From NCBI RefSeq assembly GCF_003112515.1, contig NZ_BEVZ01000009.1:248001-312000 (forward strand): a stretch of 64,000 bases of DNA, written 5' to 3'. The notes under the pieces were generated by a model. That model saw only the letters and a program-made list of their open reading frames with translations, was not told where the DNA came from and ran no database searches. The DNA is from Streptomyces fragilis. Lineage in GTDB: Bacteria > Actinomycetota > Actinomycetes > Streptomycetales > Streptomycetaceae. Of the stretch, positions 49,466 to 58,186 are shown piece after piece (position 1 is the first letter of the stretch; the number at the start of each line of letters is the position of its first letter). The translations under genes were made by a program, and so were the position numbers.

Positions 49466-50377
49466 TCAGCCGGGTCCCCCGCCCTGCGCGCCCTGCGCGC
49501 GCAGCGCGCCGACGACCGCGCCGATGGCCGGCCGCCGGTCCGCGTCCCCCCGCCAGACCGCGTAGACGTGACGGGAGACCCGCGGCCGCAGCGGCACGGT
49601 GACCACGCCGGCCGGCACCGGCTCGCGCCCCAGCGCCGGGGCCACGCAGACGCCCAGACCGGCTGCCACCAGCGCGAGCTGGGTGTGCGTCTCGGGCGCC
49701 CGGTGGGCGATGTCCGGTTCCACCCCGCGGGCCCGCAGCGTGGCCAGCAGCCACTCGTGGCAGAACTCGCCCGCGCCCCAGGTGATCCACTCCTCCTCGG
49801 CGAGTTCCGCGAGGTCGATCTCCACCGCGCCCGCCAGCCGGTGCCCGGCGGGGAGCGCCGCCTCGGCGGGGTCCTCGAGCAGCGAGGCCGTCCGCAGCCC
49901 CTCCGGGACGGCCAGCGGCCGGTCGTGCCAGTCGAGCACCACCGCGAGGTCGTGGTCGCCGCGGGCCACCCCCACCACCGCCGCCCCTGGATCGACCTCC
50001 CAGGACCTCACCCGCAGCCCGGGGTGCCGGGTCCGCAGCGCCGCGAGGGCGCCCGGCAGCAGGCCGCGGGCGGCGGTCGGGAACGCCGCCACCCGCAGCT
50101 CGCCCGCCACCGCCCCGCGCCGCGCCTCGAGCTCGGCGCGCGCCCGTTCGGCCTGTGCGAGGATCCGCGCGGCGTGCCCGGCCAGCAACAGCCCGGCGTC
50201 GGTGAGCCGCACCCCGCGTCCGTGCCGGGCCAGCAGCCTCTCCCCCGCCTCCCGCTCCAGCTTGGCCAGCTGCTGGGAGACCGCCGAGGTCGTCACGTGC
50301 AGCGCCTCGGCCGCCCCGCCCACGGACCCGTGCCGGGCGAGCGCGTCCAGCACCCGCAGGCGTTCGAGGTTCATCAT
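49466..50377 (-). CDS. LysR-family transcriptional regulator
   Basis: The 303-aa protein has the N-terminal winged helix MNLERLRVLDALARHGSVGG, AAEALHVTTSAVSQQLAKLE and a periplasmic-binding-like co-inducer domain (ELRVAAFPTAARGLLPGALA, FCHEWLLATLRARGVEPDIA, THTQLALVAAGLGVCVAPAL). The target gene is not adjacent in a divergent arrangement: the next gene upstream (50860) lies beyond a repeat-rich gap. Function of the regulated genes is unknown. Confidence 0.93.
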   Translation of the reverse strand: MMNLERLRVLDALARHGSVGGAAEALHVTTSAVSQQLAKLEREAGERLLARHGRGVRLTDAGLLLAGHAARILAQAERARAELEARRGAVAGELRVAAFPTAARGLLPGALAALRTRHPGLRVRSWEVDPGAAVVGVARGDHDLAVVLDWHDRPLAVPEGLRTASLLEDPAEAALPAGHRLAGAVEIDLAELAEEEWITWGAGEFCHEWLLATLRARGVEPDIAHRAPETHTQLALVAAGLGVCVAPALGREPVPAGVVTVPLRPRVSRHVYAVWRGDADRRPAIGAVVGALRAQGAQGGGPG

Positions 50378-50859
50378 GGCGGCGATGCTACGAGGCCCCG
50401 GGGCCCGTCAGGCGGCCCCGGCGGGTGCGGCGGACGCGGCGGGTGCGGCAGTCCCAGCAGGTACGGCGGTGCAGCGGCCCCGGCGCTCCCGGCAGGTACG
50501 GCGCTCCCGGCGGGTACGGCGGTGCAGCGGCCCCGGGCTCCCGGCGGGTGTGGCGATCCCGGCGGACGCGGCGGACGCCGCGGACGCGGGCATCACCGGG
50601 GCTCGCGTCACCGGGGCGGAGGGCCTCCGGGGCTGAGCGCTTCCAGGGCGGAGGCCTTCCGGGGCGGGGCGGCACCGGCGGCGGTGTCCGGGAGCGGTAC
50701 CGCCGCGGTGCGCAGGACGGCCGGGGCGGTACCCGCCGTGTCGAGGGGCGGCCGGCGGAGGGCGGCACCCGCCGGGTGCGGCGGCGCGGTGTCCGCCGCC
50801 CTCCCGCGGACCCGGCGTCTCGCGGTCGGTTCCGGGACGGGGCGGGGCGGGGACAACCG
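50378..50859. other. Gene-free gap with degenerate tandem repeats
   Basis: This 482-bp region between the LysR start and the MocR stop contains no convincing gene. A 35-bp motif containing GGTACGGCGGTGCAGCGGCC recurs 53 bp apart within 50458-50544, and a shorter related copy lies between the two. The rest is GC-rich sequence with GGGTGCGGCGGACGC-type motifs. Confidence 0.7.
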
Positions 50860-52191
50860 TCAGACGTACCCCCGTGCCGCGTCGCCGTGCAGCACCCCGG
50901 CCACCGCACGGGCCAGTCCCGGCATGTCGGCCTCCTGGAGCGTGGAGACCGTCACCCGGACCGCCGGCCCGGCGACCGTCCGGAAGCGGGCCCCCGGCGC
51001 CACCGCCCACCCGGCCTGCAGCAGCCCCGCGACCGCGCCCGTCTCGTCGGACACCGGGATCCACACGTTCATCCCGCTGCGCCCGTGCGCCTCCACCCCG
51101 CACCGGGCGAGCTCCGCGACCAGCGCCCGGCGCCGCCGCCCGTAGGACTCCGCGACGGCCGTCCGGTCCACCGCGCCGCCGGTCCACAACTCCACCAGCG
51201 CCCGCTGCGTCAGCCGGCTCACCCACCCCGGGCCCAGCCGCTGCCGTCCGCGGACCCGGTCGACGGTGACCGCGTCGCCGGTGAGCACCGCGAGCCGCAG
51301 GTCGGGTCCGTACGTCTTGGCCACCGAGCGGACGAAGGCCCATGACCCGGTGACCCCGGCCAGCGGGTGCAGCGGCAGGTCGACCATGCCGTGCCCGTGG
51401 TCGTCCTCGATCAGCAGCGTCCGCGGGTGCCGTCCGAGCACCTCCCTGAGCGCCTCCGCACGCGCCGCGCTCAGCGCCGCGCCGGTGGGGTTCTGCGCAC
51501 GGTCGGTCACGACCAGCGCCCGGGCGCCGTCCTCCAGCGCGCGCCGCACGTCCTGCGGCAGCGGGCCCTCGTCGTCCACGCCGACGGAGACCACCCGCAG
51601 GCCGAGGGCCGGGACCAGGTCGAACACGCTGCCCCAGCCCGGGTCCTCGACGGCGACCGCGTCCCCGGGCCGCAGGTGGGCGACCAGTGCCCGCTCCATC
51701 GCGTCGAGCGCGCCGGAGGTCACGGTGACCGGACCGTCCGGCACGCCGTCGGCGTCGAGTTCCGCGCGGGCGAGGCGCACCAGGTCGGCGTCGAGCGGGT
51801 CGTCCCCGTAGAGCACGGGCGCCCGGTCGGCGCGCGCCGCGGCCGCCGCGAAGGCGGGCGCCAGCGGCGGCAGCAGCGCCGGGTCGGGGTTGCCCCGGGA
51901 GACGTCACGCACGCCCTCCGGCACGTGCACGTCGATCGCGTCGCGGCCGGTGGTGGCGGGCCTGGGCCGCACCCGGCTGCCCTTGCGGCCCGCCGTCTCG
52001 ATCACCCCGCGCTCGCGCAGGATGCGGTAGGCGGCGGCCACGGTGTTCGGATTGACCCCCAGTTCCGCGGCCAACTCCCGCATGGGCGGCAGCTGTCGAC
52101 CGGGCTCCAGCGTCCCGGCGCTCACCGCCCGCTCGACGTCGGCGGCGATCTCCGTGGCGCGACGACCTGCGATCCTATATTCTCCTAGCAC
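50860..52191 (-). CDS. MocR-type GntR/aminotransferase regulator
   Basis: I start at the GTG at 52191, as CATAAT lies 7 nt upstream; an ATG at 52200 gives three more residues. The 443-aa protein has a GntR HTH (VERAVSAGTLEPGRQLPPMR, ELAAELGVNPNTVAAAYRIL) and an aminotransferase-like domain with the PLP lysine in FVRSVAKTYGPDLRLAVLTG. MocR proteins sense PLP or aminated ligands and often repress or activate divergent genes. Here the PPOX gene at 52227 is the obvious partner, because the intervening 35 bp are filled by a palindrome. Confidence 0.92.
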   Translation of the reverse strand: MLGEYRIAGRRATEIAADVERAVSAGTLEPGRQLPPMRELAAELGVNPNTVAAAYRILRERGVIETAGRKGSRVRPRPATTGRDAIDVHVPEGVRDVSRGNPDPALLPPLAPAFAAAAARADRAPVLYGDDPLDADLVRLARAELDADGVPDGPVTVTSGALDAMERALVAHLRPGDAVAVEDPGWGSVFDLVPALGLRVVSVGVDDEGPLPQDVRRALEDGARALVVTDRAQNPTGAALSAARAEALREVLGRHPRTLLIEDDHGHGMVDLPLHPLAGVTGSWAFVRSVAKTYGPDLRLAVLTGDAVTVDRVRGRQRLGPGWVSRLTQRALVELWTGGAVDRTAVAESYGRRRRALVAELARCGVEAHGRSGMNVWIPVSDETGAVAGLLQAGWAVAPGARFRTVAGPAVRVTVSTLQEADMPGLARAVAGVLHGDAARGYV

Positions 52192-52198
52192 AAACAAC

Positions 52199-52214
52199 AT
52201 TATGCACTAGTGCA
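52199..52214. promoter_or_regulatory. Divergent MocR/PPOX operator with a perfect palindrome
   Basis: TGCACTAGTGCA (52203-52214) is a perfect 12-bp palindrome in the very short divergent gap. ATTATG (52199-52204) read on the minus strand is CATAAT, a -10 for mocR. A further CTAGCAC lies at 52185-52191. MocR proteins bind such sites; occupancy would control both promoters. Confidence 0.6.
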
Positions 52215-52226
52215 ATGGAGAACGCC

Positions 52227-52901
52227 ATGCAGGGGGAGCAGTACGCGCCGACCGGGCGCACCGTCCCGACCCGGGCGCCGCAGCGCGCCTCGTACGACAA
52301 GGACGTCGTGCACGCGATCCTCGACGAGGGATGGGTCTGTCATCTGGGCTTCGTCCGCGGGAACGCCCCGGTGGTGCTGCCGACCATCTACGCGCGGGTC
52401 GGCGAGCGGCTGTACCTGCACGGCTCCACCGGTTCGCGCCCGATGCGGGCCGCGGGGGCGGTGGGCGGCGAGGAACCGGGGATGCCGGTCTGCGTGACGG
52501 TCACCCACGTCGACGGAGTGGTCCTGGCCCGCTCCGCCTTCCACCACTCGGTCAACTACCGCTCCGTGGTGGTGCACGGCACGGCCCACCAGGTCACCGA
52601 CCCCCAGGAACGGCGCATGGCGCTCGACGCCCTGGTCGACCACGTGGTCCCGGGCCGCTCGGCGCAGAGCCGTCCCGCGAACAAGAAGGAACTGGCCGCC
52701 ACGGCGGTGGTGCGGGTGGACCTGACCGAGGTGTCCGCCAAGATCCGCACCGGCGGCGTCAACGACGAGCCCGAGGACCTGGACCTCCCGCACTGGGCGG
52801 GCGTCCTCCCCCTGCGCAAGGGCTACGAGGCACCGCTCCCCGACGAGGGCCTGGCCGACGGCACCGAACTGCCGCCCCACATCACGGCGGTCCTGACCTG
52901 A
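52227..52901 (+). CDS. PPOX-family flavin-nucleotide-binding protein
   Basis: I use the ATG at 52227, preceded by GGAG at 52217; an ATG at 52215 would sit on the palindrome and has no ribosome binding site. The 224-aa protein has the flavin-binding split barrel: YDKDVVHAILDEGWVCHLGF, PVVLPTIYARVGERLYLHGS and TVTHVDGVVLARSAFHHSVN with NYRSVVVHGTAHQV. It resembles PdxH-like and nitroimidazole-resistance-type flavoproteins. Control by the divergent MocR protein, a PLP-dependent family, suggests a link to B6 metabolism, but this is inference. Confidence 0.88.
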   Translation: MQGEQYAPTGRTVPTRAPQRASYDKDVVHAILDEGWVCHLGFVRGNAPVVLPTIYARVGERLYLHGSTGSRPMRAAGAVGGEEPGMPVCVTVTHVDGVVLARSAFHHSVNYRSVVVHGTAHQVTDPQERRMALDALVDHVVPGRSAQSRPANKKELAATAVVRVDLTEVSAKIRTGGVNDEPEDLDLPHWAGVLPLRKGYEAPLPDEGLADGTELPPHITAVLT

Positions 52902-52910
52902 CGTCTTCCC

Positions 52911-52943
52911 GGGGCCGTGGACGTCCCGCTCCTCCACGGCCCC
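52911..52943. terminator. Hairpin between convergent PPOX and EamA genes
   Basis: GGGGCCGTGGA (52911-52921) and TCCACGGCCCC (52933-52943) are perfectly complementary over 11 bp, loop 11 nt, 9 nt after the PPOX stop. Confidence 0.85.
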
Positions 52944-53000
52944 CGGCCTCCTGACGGCCGGGGCAGCCGACGCGGCCCGCCCACGGCCCGCGACCGGCCC

Positions 53001-53093
53001 GCAGGCTCACCCGAGGCCCCGCGAGCGACACGCAGGCTCACCCGGGCCCCCGCGACCGACCCGCAGGCTCACCCGGGCTCCCGCGGGCGGGCC
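53001..53093 (+). repeat. 31-bp tandem repeat, 3 copies
   Basis: Units start at 53001, 53032 and 53063 with GCAGGCTCACCCG shared; the last ends exactly before the EamA stop (TCA at 53094-53096). The region is the convergent gap after the terminator. Confidence 0.88.
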
Positions 53094-54119
53094 TCAGGGC
53101 CGCCCGGAGTCGCCGGCCCGCGCCTCGGACCCGGTGGCCGCGGCGACCGTCCCGCCCCCGCCGGCCACCGGTTCCGCCGCCGGGGTGGCCGGCGCGGAGG
53201 ACTGGGCGATCAGCGCCCCCACCAGCACCAGGACGCCGCCCGTGATCTGCACCGCCCCCAGGTGCTCGCCGAGCAGCAGCCAGGCCGCCGCCGAGGCCAC
53301 GACGGCCTCGAGGCAGGCGACCACCCCCGCGACCGCCGGCGAGAGCCGCCGCACCGAGAGCACACCGGTGAGGTAGGCCAGCACCGTCGAGAGGAGCACG
53401 ATCCACGCCACCAGCACCCAGGCCCGCACCGTGCTGCCGTTCATGTCGACGGTCCCGGTCAGCACCTGCCAGTCGATGGCCCACGGCCGCGCCGGCAGGG
53501 TGATCGCCAGGCAGCCCACGAGCAGCCCGAAGGCGATCATGCCGAGCGGGTCGGGCGCCTCGCGCTCCCCGTCGGATCCGTGGTCGGCGAGGACGAAGTA
53601 GGCGACCTGGCAGCAGGCCGCGCCGAACGCCAGCAGCAGCCCGAGGGGGTCGAAGCCGAGCCCCGACCAGATCTCCACCACGCAGGCGAGCCCCGCCACC
53701 GCCAGCACCACGCCCAGCGCGGCCGCGCGCGCGACCTGACGCCGCTGCACGAACCGCACCCAGCCGAGGACCAGCGCGGGCGCCAGGTACTCGACCAGCA
53801 TGGCCACGCCCACCGGGATCCGTGAGATCGCCGCGAAGTAGGCGGCCTGGACGCCCGCCACCGCGAACATGCCGAAGCCGAGCAGCATCAGCGGCCGTCG
53901 CCGCAGCAGCTCCCGGTGCCGCCAGGCCACCGGGAGCAGCACCAGCGCCGCCCCGGTGATCCGCAGCCAGACCACCTCGAGCGGGGCGAGCCCCGCCTCG
54001 ATCAGCGGTTTCGCCGCCACACCGGATCCACCGAACGTCACCGCGGACAGGACGGCGAGAGTGAGTCCCGCGCCCTTCCCGGACCGCACCACACCGATTT
54101 CTGAGTCACGCACCGACAC
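53094..54119 (-). CDS. EamA/DMT-superfamily exporter
   Basis: The GTG at 54119 starts a 341-aa protein with ten helices in two EamA repeats. Examples are LTLAVLSAVTFGGSGVAAKP, PLEVVWLRITGAALVLLPVA, GVQAAYFAAISRIPVGVAML and VLAYLTGVLSVRRLSPAVAG. A Pro/Ala-rich hydrophilic tail follows. RhaT/DMT proteins export metabolites or amino acids; substrate unknown. It is divergent from the PhzF gene. Confidence 0.92.
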   Translation of the reverse strand: MSVRDSEIGVVRSGKGAGLTLAVLSAVTFGGSGVAAKPLIEAGLAPLEVVWLRITGAALVLLPVAWRHRELLRRRPLMLLGFGMFAVAGVQAAYFAAISRIPVGVAMLVEYLAPALVLGWVRFVQRRQVARAAALGVVLAVAGLACVVEIWSGLGFDPLGLLLAFGAACCQVAYFVLADHGSDGEREAPDPLGMIAFGLLVGCLAITLPARPWAIDWQVLTGTVDMNGSTVRAWVLVAWIVLLSTVLAYLTGVLSVRRLSPAVAGVVACLEAVVASAAAWLLLGEHLGAVQITGGVLVLVGALIAQSSAPATPAAEPVAGGGGTVAAATGSEARAGDSGRP

Positions 54120-54121
54120 AT

Positions 54122-54149
54122 GATGACAGCAGGTGACAGCACCGTCATC
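54122..54149. promoter_or_regulatory. Inverted and direct repeats in the EamA/PhzF divergent gap
   Basis: GATGAC (54122-54127) and GTCATC (54144-54149) are inverted; TGACAGCA occurs directly at 54124-54131 and 54134-54141. The motif lies immediately upstream of the EamA start, where a regulator could act. TAACGT at 54271-54276, with TTGTCG 19 bp upstream, lies 6 nt before the PhzF ATG. Confidence 0.4.
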
Positions 54150-54282
54150 CCCAATGGCTGCTGTCTCATGCCTCGGGCGGGGCGCCGTCCCCCGCCTCCG
54201 CCCTGCCGCCCCACCGTCACGGGATCCACCCGCCGGCGATTGGCCTTGTCGCGCCCCGCCGCGGCCCGGCTAACGTCCTGGC

Positions 54283-55101
54283 ATGCGTATCCGACTCGTC
54301 GACGCCTTCACCGACCGACCGTTCGCCGGGAACCCCGCGGGAGTCCTCCTGCTCGACACCTTCCCCGACGACGCCTGGCTGCAGAACGTGGCCCTGGAGA
54401 TGAACCAGGCGGAGACCGCCTTCGCCCACCCGCTGCCCGCCGGCGGCGAGGCGGACTGGGCCCTGCGCTGGTTCACCCCGGCCACCGAGGTCAGGATGTG
54501 CGGGCACGCCACCCTCGCCACCGCGCACGTCCTGCACACCACGGGCGCCCACCCGGGGCCGGTCCGGTTCGCCACGCTCAGCGGCGTCCTGACCGCGACG
54601 CCCGCGGAGGACGGCTGGATCACCCTCGACTTCCCGACCGCCCCGCTGTCCCCGGTGCGGCCCCCGGCCGAACTGGCCGGAGCCCTCGGTACCGAGCCGC
54701 TGACCGTCCTGGACACCGGCCCGGACGTGGGCGACCTGCTGGTCGAGGTCGCCGACGAGCGCACCCTGCGGGGGCTGTCCCCCGACTTCACGGCTCTCTC
54801 CGACTGCTCCGAGCGCGGCGTCATCGCGACGGCCCGCCCCGACGACCCGTCGGTGGGCCACGACTTCGTCTCCCGCTGCTTCTTCCCCCGGATCGGCATC
54901 GACGAGGACCCGGTGACCGGCAGCGCCCACACCGCCCTGGCGCCGTTCTGGGCGGCGCGCCTCGGCCGCTCCGCCCTCACCGGTCTGCAGGCGTCCGCCC
55001 GCTCGGGTCTGGTGCGCACCCAGGTGCGCGGCGACCGGACCCTGCTGACCGGGCGCGCGGTCACCGTCGTCGACGGCGAGCTGCTGGCGCCCGCCCCGTG
55101 A
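54283..55101 (+). CDS. PhzF-family epimerase/isomerase
   Basis: The 272-aa protein has the diaminopimelate-epimerase-like PhzF fold: MRIRLVDAFTDRPFAGNPAG, NVALEMNQAETAFAHPL with the catalytic Glu, WFTPATEVRMCGHATLATAH and VSRCFFPRIGIDEDPVTGSA. Such enzymes isomerise dihydroanthranilate or related metabolites; no phenazine genes are near, so the substrate is open. It may be leaderless (TAACGT, 6 nt upstream). Confidence 0.92.
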   Translation: MRIRLVDAFTDRPFAGNPAGVLLLDTFPDDAWLQNVALEMNQAETAFAHPLPAGGEADWALRWFTPATEVRMCGHATLATAHVLHTTGAHPGPVRFATLSGVLTATPAEDGWITLDFPTAPLSPVRPPAELAGALGTEPLTVLDTGPDVGDLLVEVADERTLRGLSPDFTALSDCSERGVIATARPDDPSVGHDFVSRCFFPRIGIDEDPVTGSAHTALAPFWAARLGRSALTGLQASARSGLVRTQVRGDRTLLTGRAVTVVDGELLAPAP

Positions 55102-55110
55102 CCCGGCCGG

Positions 55111-55908
55111 TCAGGCGGTGGGCAGCCAGTCCACCCGTCCGGCGAGCAGCGCGTACCCGACGAACGCGCCGACGTCGAGCAGCGTGTGGGCCGCGACCAG
55201 CGGCCCCACCCGGCCCCACCGCCGGTACAGCAGCACGAACACCACGCCCATGACCATGTTGCCGACGAAGCCGCCGATGCCCTGGTACAGGTGGTAGCTC
55301 CCGCGCAGCACCGCACTCGCGGCCAGCGCGGCGCCCGGGCTCCAGCCGAGGCCGCCGAGCCGGTGCAGCAGGTAGCCGAGCACGATGACCTCCTCCACCA
55401 CCGCGTTCTGCGCGGCGGAGAGGATCAGCACGGGGAACTTCCACCAGACGTCCGGCAGCGCCTCGGGCACCACGGTGAGGTTGAACCCGAGGCCGCGGGC
55501 CGCCAGGTAGAAGGCGATGCCGGTGCTGCCGATCACCGCGGCGACGGCGGCGCCGCGCCCGAGGTCCTGCCACGGCCGGGTGCGGTCGAGGCCCAGGGTC
55601 CGCAGGCTCCCGCCCTCACGGGTGAGGAAGTGCGCGACCAGCAGCACGGGGACGAGCGCGGAGGCGATGCCGAACAGCTGCCAGGCGAGGTCCAGCCAGG
55701 GGCGGCCGGGCGCGGCGGACGCGTTGAGCGTGGCCGCCTGGTCCTTGAGGCCGCCCGGCCGGGTCAGCGACCCGACGAAGCTGATCACCGCCGCCACGGC
55801 GCTCGCCCCGAGGGAGACGCCGAGCACCAGCAACGTCTCGTCCCGCAGCGTCCGCCGCGAGACCCGCTCGACCCCGACCTCGGATCCCGTCCCCGTCGTC
55901 CCCGTCAC
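55111..55908 (-). CDS. CPBP-family intramembrane protease-like protein
   Basis: I use the GTG at 55908 because GGAGG lies 5 nt upstream; an ATG at 55959 is possible. The 265-aa protein has seven or eight helices and CPBP (Abi) motifs: NAVVEEVIVLGYLLHRLGGL, where EExxxR normally ends in Arg but has Leu, then LRGSYHLYQGIGGFVGNMVM and PLVAAHTLLDVGAFVGYALL with His. Family members cleave prenylated or membrane proteins in eukaryotes; bacterial roles are diverse. The missing Arg could affect activity. Confidence 0.85.
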   Translation of the reverse strand: MTGTTGTGSEVGVERVSRRTLRDETLLVLGVSLGASAVAAVISFVGSLTRPGGLKDQAATLNASAAPGRPWLDLAWQLFGIASALVPVLLVAHFLTREGGSLRTLGLDRTRPWQDLGRGAAVAAVIGSTGIAFYLAARGLGFNLTVVPEALPDVWWKFPVLILSAAQNAVVEEVIVLGYLLHRLGGLGWSPGAALAASAVLRGSYHLYQGIGGFVGNMVMGVVFVLLYRRWGRVGPLVAAHTLLDVGAFVGYALLAGRVDWLPTA

Positions 55909-56088
55909 CCGCGCCTCCGTCCGCACGCCACCACAGGCCCCACAGCTTGCCAGAGCCACCGCGACACGCTGACGCGCCGCCCCCCGGTGCGGCCCGGGGG
56001 GCGGCAGCGGGGGACGGCGCGGGGTGGCGGCGGGGGCGGCGCGGCGCGTCCGGACCCGGTCGGGGCGGCGCGGCGCGGTGCCGGGGTC

Positions 56089-57603
56089 CTACCTCCCCCC
56101 GTACTCCGGCAGGCCCAGCGGCCAGGTGTGGACCGGCTGTCCCTCCCACTGGAGCTCCGCGTAGCGACGGGTCATGGCGGCCAGCGCCTCCTGCCGCGAC
56201 AGGCCCCGCTCGAGACCCGCGTGGAACACCGCCGCCTGCCAGGACGCGCCGTTCACCCTCCGGCGGCATCGTTCCTCGATCACGCCGAGGTAGAGCTCCC
56301 GGTCGGCCGGCTCGATCCCCCAGGCCTCGAGGCCCGCGTGCGCCAGCGGCAGCAGTTCCTCGAGCACCAGGGTGACCGCCTCGACCTGCTGCGTGCCGCC
56401 GAGGCGTCCCCGCCGCGGCCACTCCAGCCGCGCGTCGATCCCGTACCGGCAGGCCGCCTCGAAGTTGGCCGCCGCCGACTCGAACGGCAGCCGCGTCCAC
56501 ACCGGGCGCGACTCCTCGGCGAGGGCACGCACCAGCCCGTAGTAGAAGGCCGCGTTGGCCACCACGTCGATCACCGTCGGTCCGGCCGGCAGCACCCGGT
56601 TCTCCACCCGCAGGTGCGCCGTTCCGTCGGCGACGTCGTACACCGGCCGGTTCCACCGGTAGACCGTGCCGTTGTGCAGCACCATCTCGGCGAGCTTGGG
56701 CGTGCCCCCGGCGTCGAGCACCTCCATCGGGTCCTCGTCGTCCAGGATCGGCAGCAGCGCCGGGAAGTACGTCAGGTTCTCCTCGAACAGGTCGACCGCC
56801 GAGGAGACCCACCGCTCGCCGAACCAGGTCCGCGGCCGTACGCCCTGTGCCTGGAGCTCCGGCGGCCGGGTGTCCGTCGACTGCTGGAACAGCGGCGGCC
56901 GCGACTCCCGCCACAGCTCCTTGCCGAACAGGAAGGGCGCGTTGGCGCCCACCGCGATCTGTGCCGCGGAGATCGCCTGGGCCGCGTTCCACACGTCGGG
57001 GAACCGCTCCGGCGTCACCTGGAGGTGCAGCTGCACCGAGGTGCAGGCGGCCTCCGGGGTGATGGAGCGGGCCGTGGTGGTGAGCTTCTCGACGCCGTCG
57101 ATCTCGAGCGCGAAGTCCTCCCCGCGCGCGGAGACGATCTGGTCGTTGAGGAGCGTGTAACGGTCGACGTCGGAAATGTTGGCGGAGATGAGATCGTCGC
57201 GCTCGAGCGTCGGCAGGATGCCGATCATCACGATCCCCGCGTCGACCTCCCCCGCCTTTCGGTGGGCATATGCCAATGACGTCCGCAACTCCTCCGCGAG
57301 CTGGTCGAATACCTGCCCGCCGAGCCGGTGCGGTTCGATGTTGACCTCGAGGTTGAACATCGCGAGTTCGGTCTGGAAATCACGGCTCGCGATCCTCTCC
57401 AGCACCTCCGCATTCATCATTCGCGGCATGCCGTCGGATCCCGCGAGATTGAGTTCGATCTCCAGGCCCATGAGATTCTTCGGCCGGTCGAACTGCCTCT
57501 CCTTCAGCAACCGCTCGAGACCCGCCAGGCACCGCTGGAGCTTGTCCCGGTAGCGCTGGCGATCGGACAGGTCGAACGACCCTGCCTCGACCTTCTCCCC
57601 CAT
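56089..57603 (-). CDS. Glutamate-cysteine ligase family protein
   Basis: The ATG at 57603 follows GAGGAGGACGC. The 504-aa protein is related to the GCS2-type glutamate-cysteine ligases: NLMGLEIELNLAGSDGMPRM, MFNLEVNIEPHRLGGQVFDQ, ACTSVQLHLQVTPERFPDVW, LFGKELWRESRPPLFQQ and HLRVENRVLPAGPTVIDVV. Most streptomycetes make mycothiol rather than glutathione, so this may be a carboxylate-amine ligase of other use. It is soluble. The upstream 583-bp gap carries its promoter. Confidence 0.85.
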   Translation of the reverse strand: MGEKVEAGSFDLSDRQRYRDKLQRCLAGLERLLKERQFDRPKNLMGLEIELNLAGSDGMPRMMNAEVLERIASRDFQTELAMFNLEVNIEPHRLGGQVFDQLAEELRTSLAYAHRKAGEVDAGIVMIGILPTLERDDLISANISDVDRYTLLNDQIVSARGEDFALEIDGVEKLTTTARSITPEAACTSVQLHLQVTPERFPDVWNAAQAISAAQIAVGANAPFLFGKELWRESRPPLFQQSTDTRPPELQAQGVRPRTWFGERWVSSAVDLFEENLTYFPALLPILDDEDPMEVLDAGGTPKLAEMVLHNGTVYRWNRPVYDVADGTAHLRVENRVLPAGPTVIDVVANAAFYYGLVRALAEESRPVWTRLPFESAAANFEAACRYGIDARLEWPRRGRLGGTQQVEAVTLVLEELLPLAHAGLEAWGIEPADRELYLGVIEERCRRRVNGASWQAAVFHAGLERGLSRQEALAAMTRRYAELQWEGQPVHTWPLGLPEYGGR

Positions 57604-58186
57604 CGCAGCGTCCTCCTCGGATGGGTGGCCGCCTGTGCGGCCGGTGTCCGTCTGTCTGTCGCCCGGGTCTTCGTCCGGTCCGCAAGTGATGATGCCCGCC
57701 CTGGACGATCGATAACGTCCCCATGAGGACCCGCCGACCGTTAGGCTGACCTCCAGCGCCGTACGGCACATTCGCACGGCATGCGCCAAGGCGTCGTTTC
57801 CGGCGTTCTGGGAGCCCGGGAAAACGGTGTCGAAAACCGGCCGACCCCGCCTCGCGCGTCGCCCGAGGTCACTGCGTCGAAGCGCCCCGGAAATCAGGAG
57901 ATAACGCGACGAATTTCCGGCGCGAACAATCCTTGCCGTTCACATGGAAAACAGCTAGCCGAAACACTGCGTGAACACGGGTCGTATAAACTGCGCAAAC
58001 GAGGCGGAGAAGCACGTGCGCCCACGATCGTGCGCCCCGTCACCGAAGGTGGCATCGGGCCGGCCCGGTCCGAGCGATCCGACCGGTCCGGCGCGGCTCT
58101 CCGACCCCTCGAGCTGACAGCAGACAGCGCCCGCCCCACCCCTCGCCCGCGCGCCACCGTGCCTGTCGAAAGAGAGGCGACCCACC
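57604..58186. promoter_or_regulatory. Long AT-richer divergent promoter region
   Basis: This 583-bp gap separates the leftward ligase gene from the rightward 197-aa gene. The 57860-58010 section is much less GC-rich than the rest of the window. GTATAAAC (57985) resembles a strong -10. An open frame from 57781 lacks family resemblance. A small RNA or strong promoter is possible. Confidence 0.45.
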
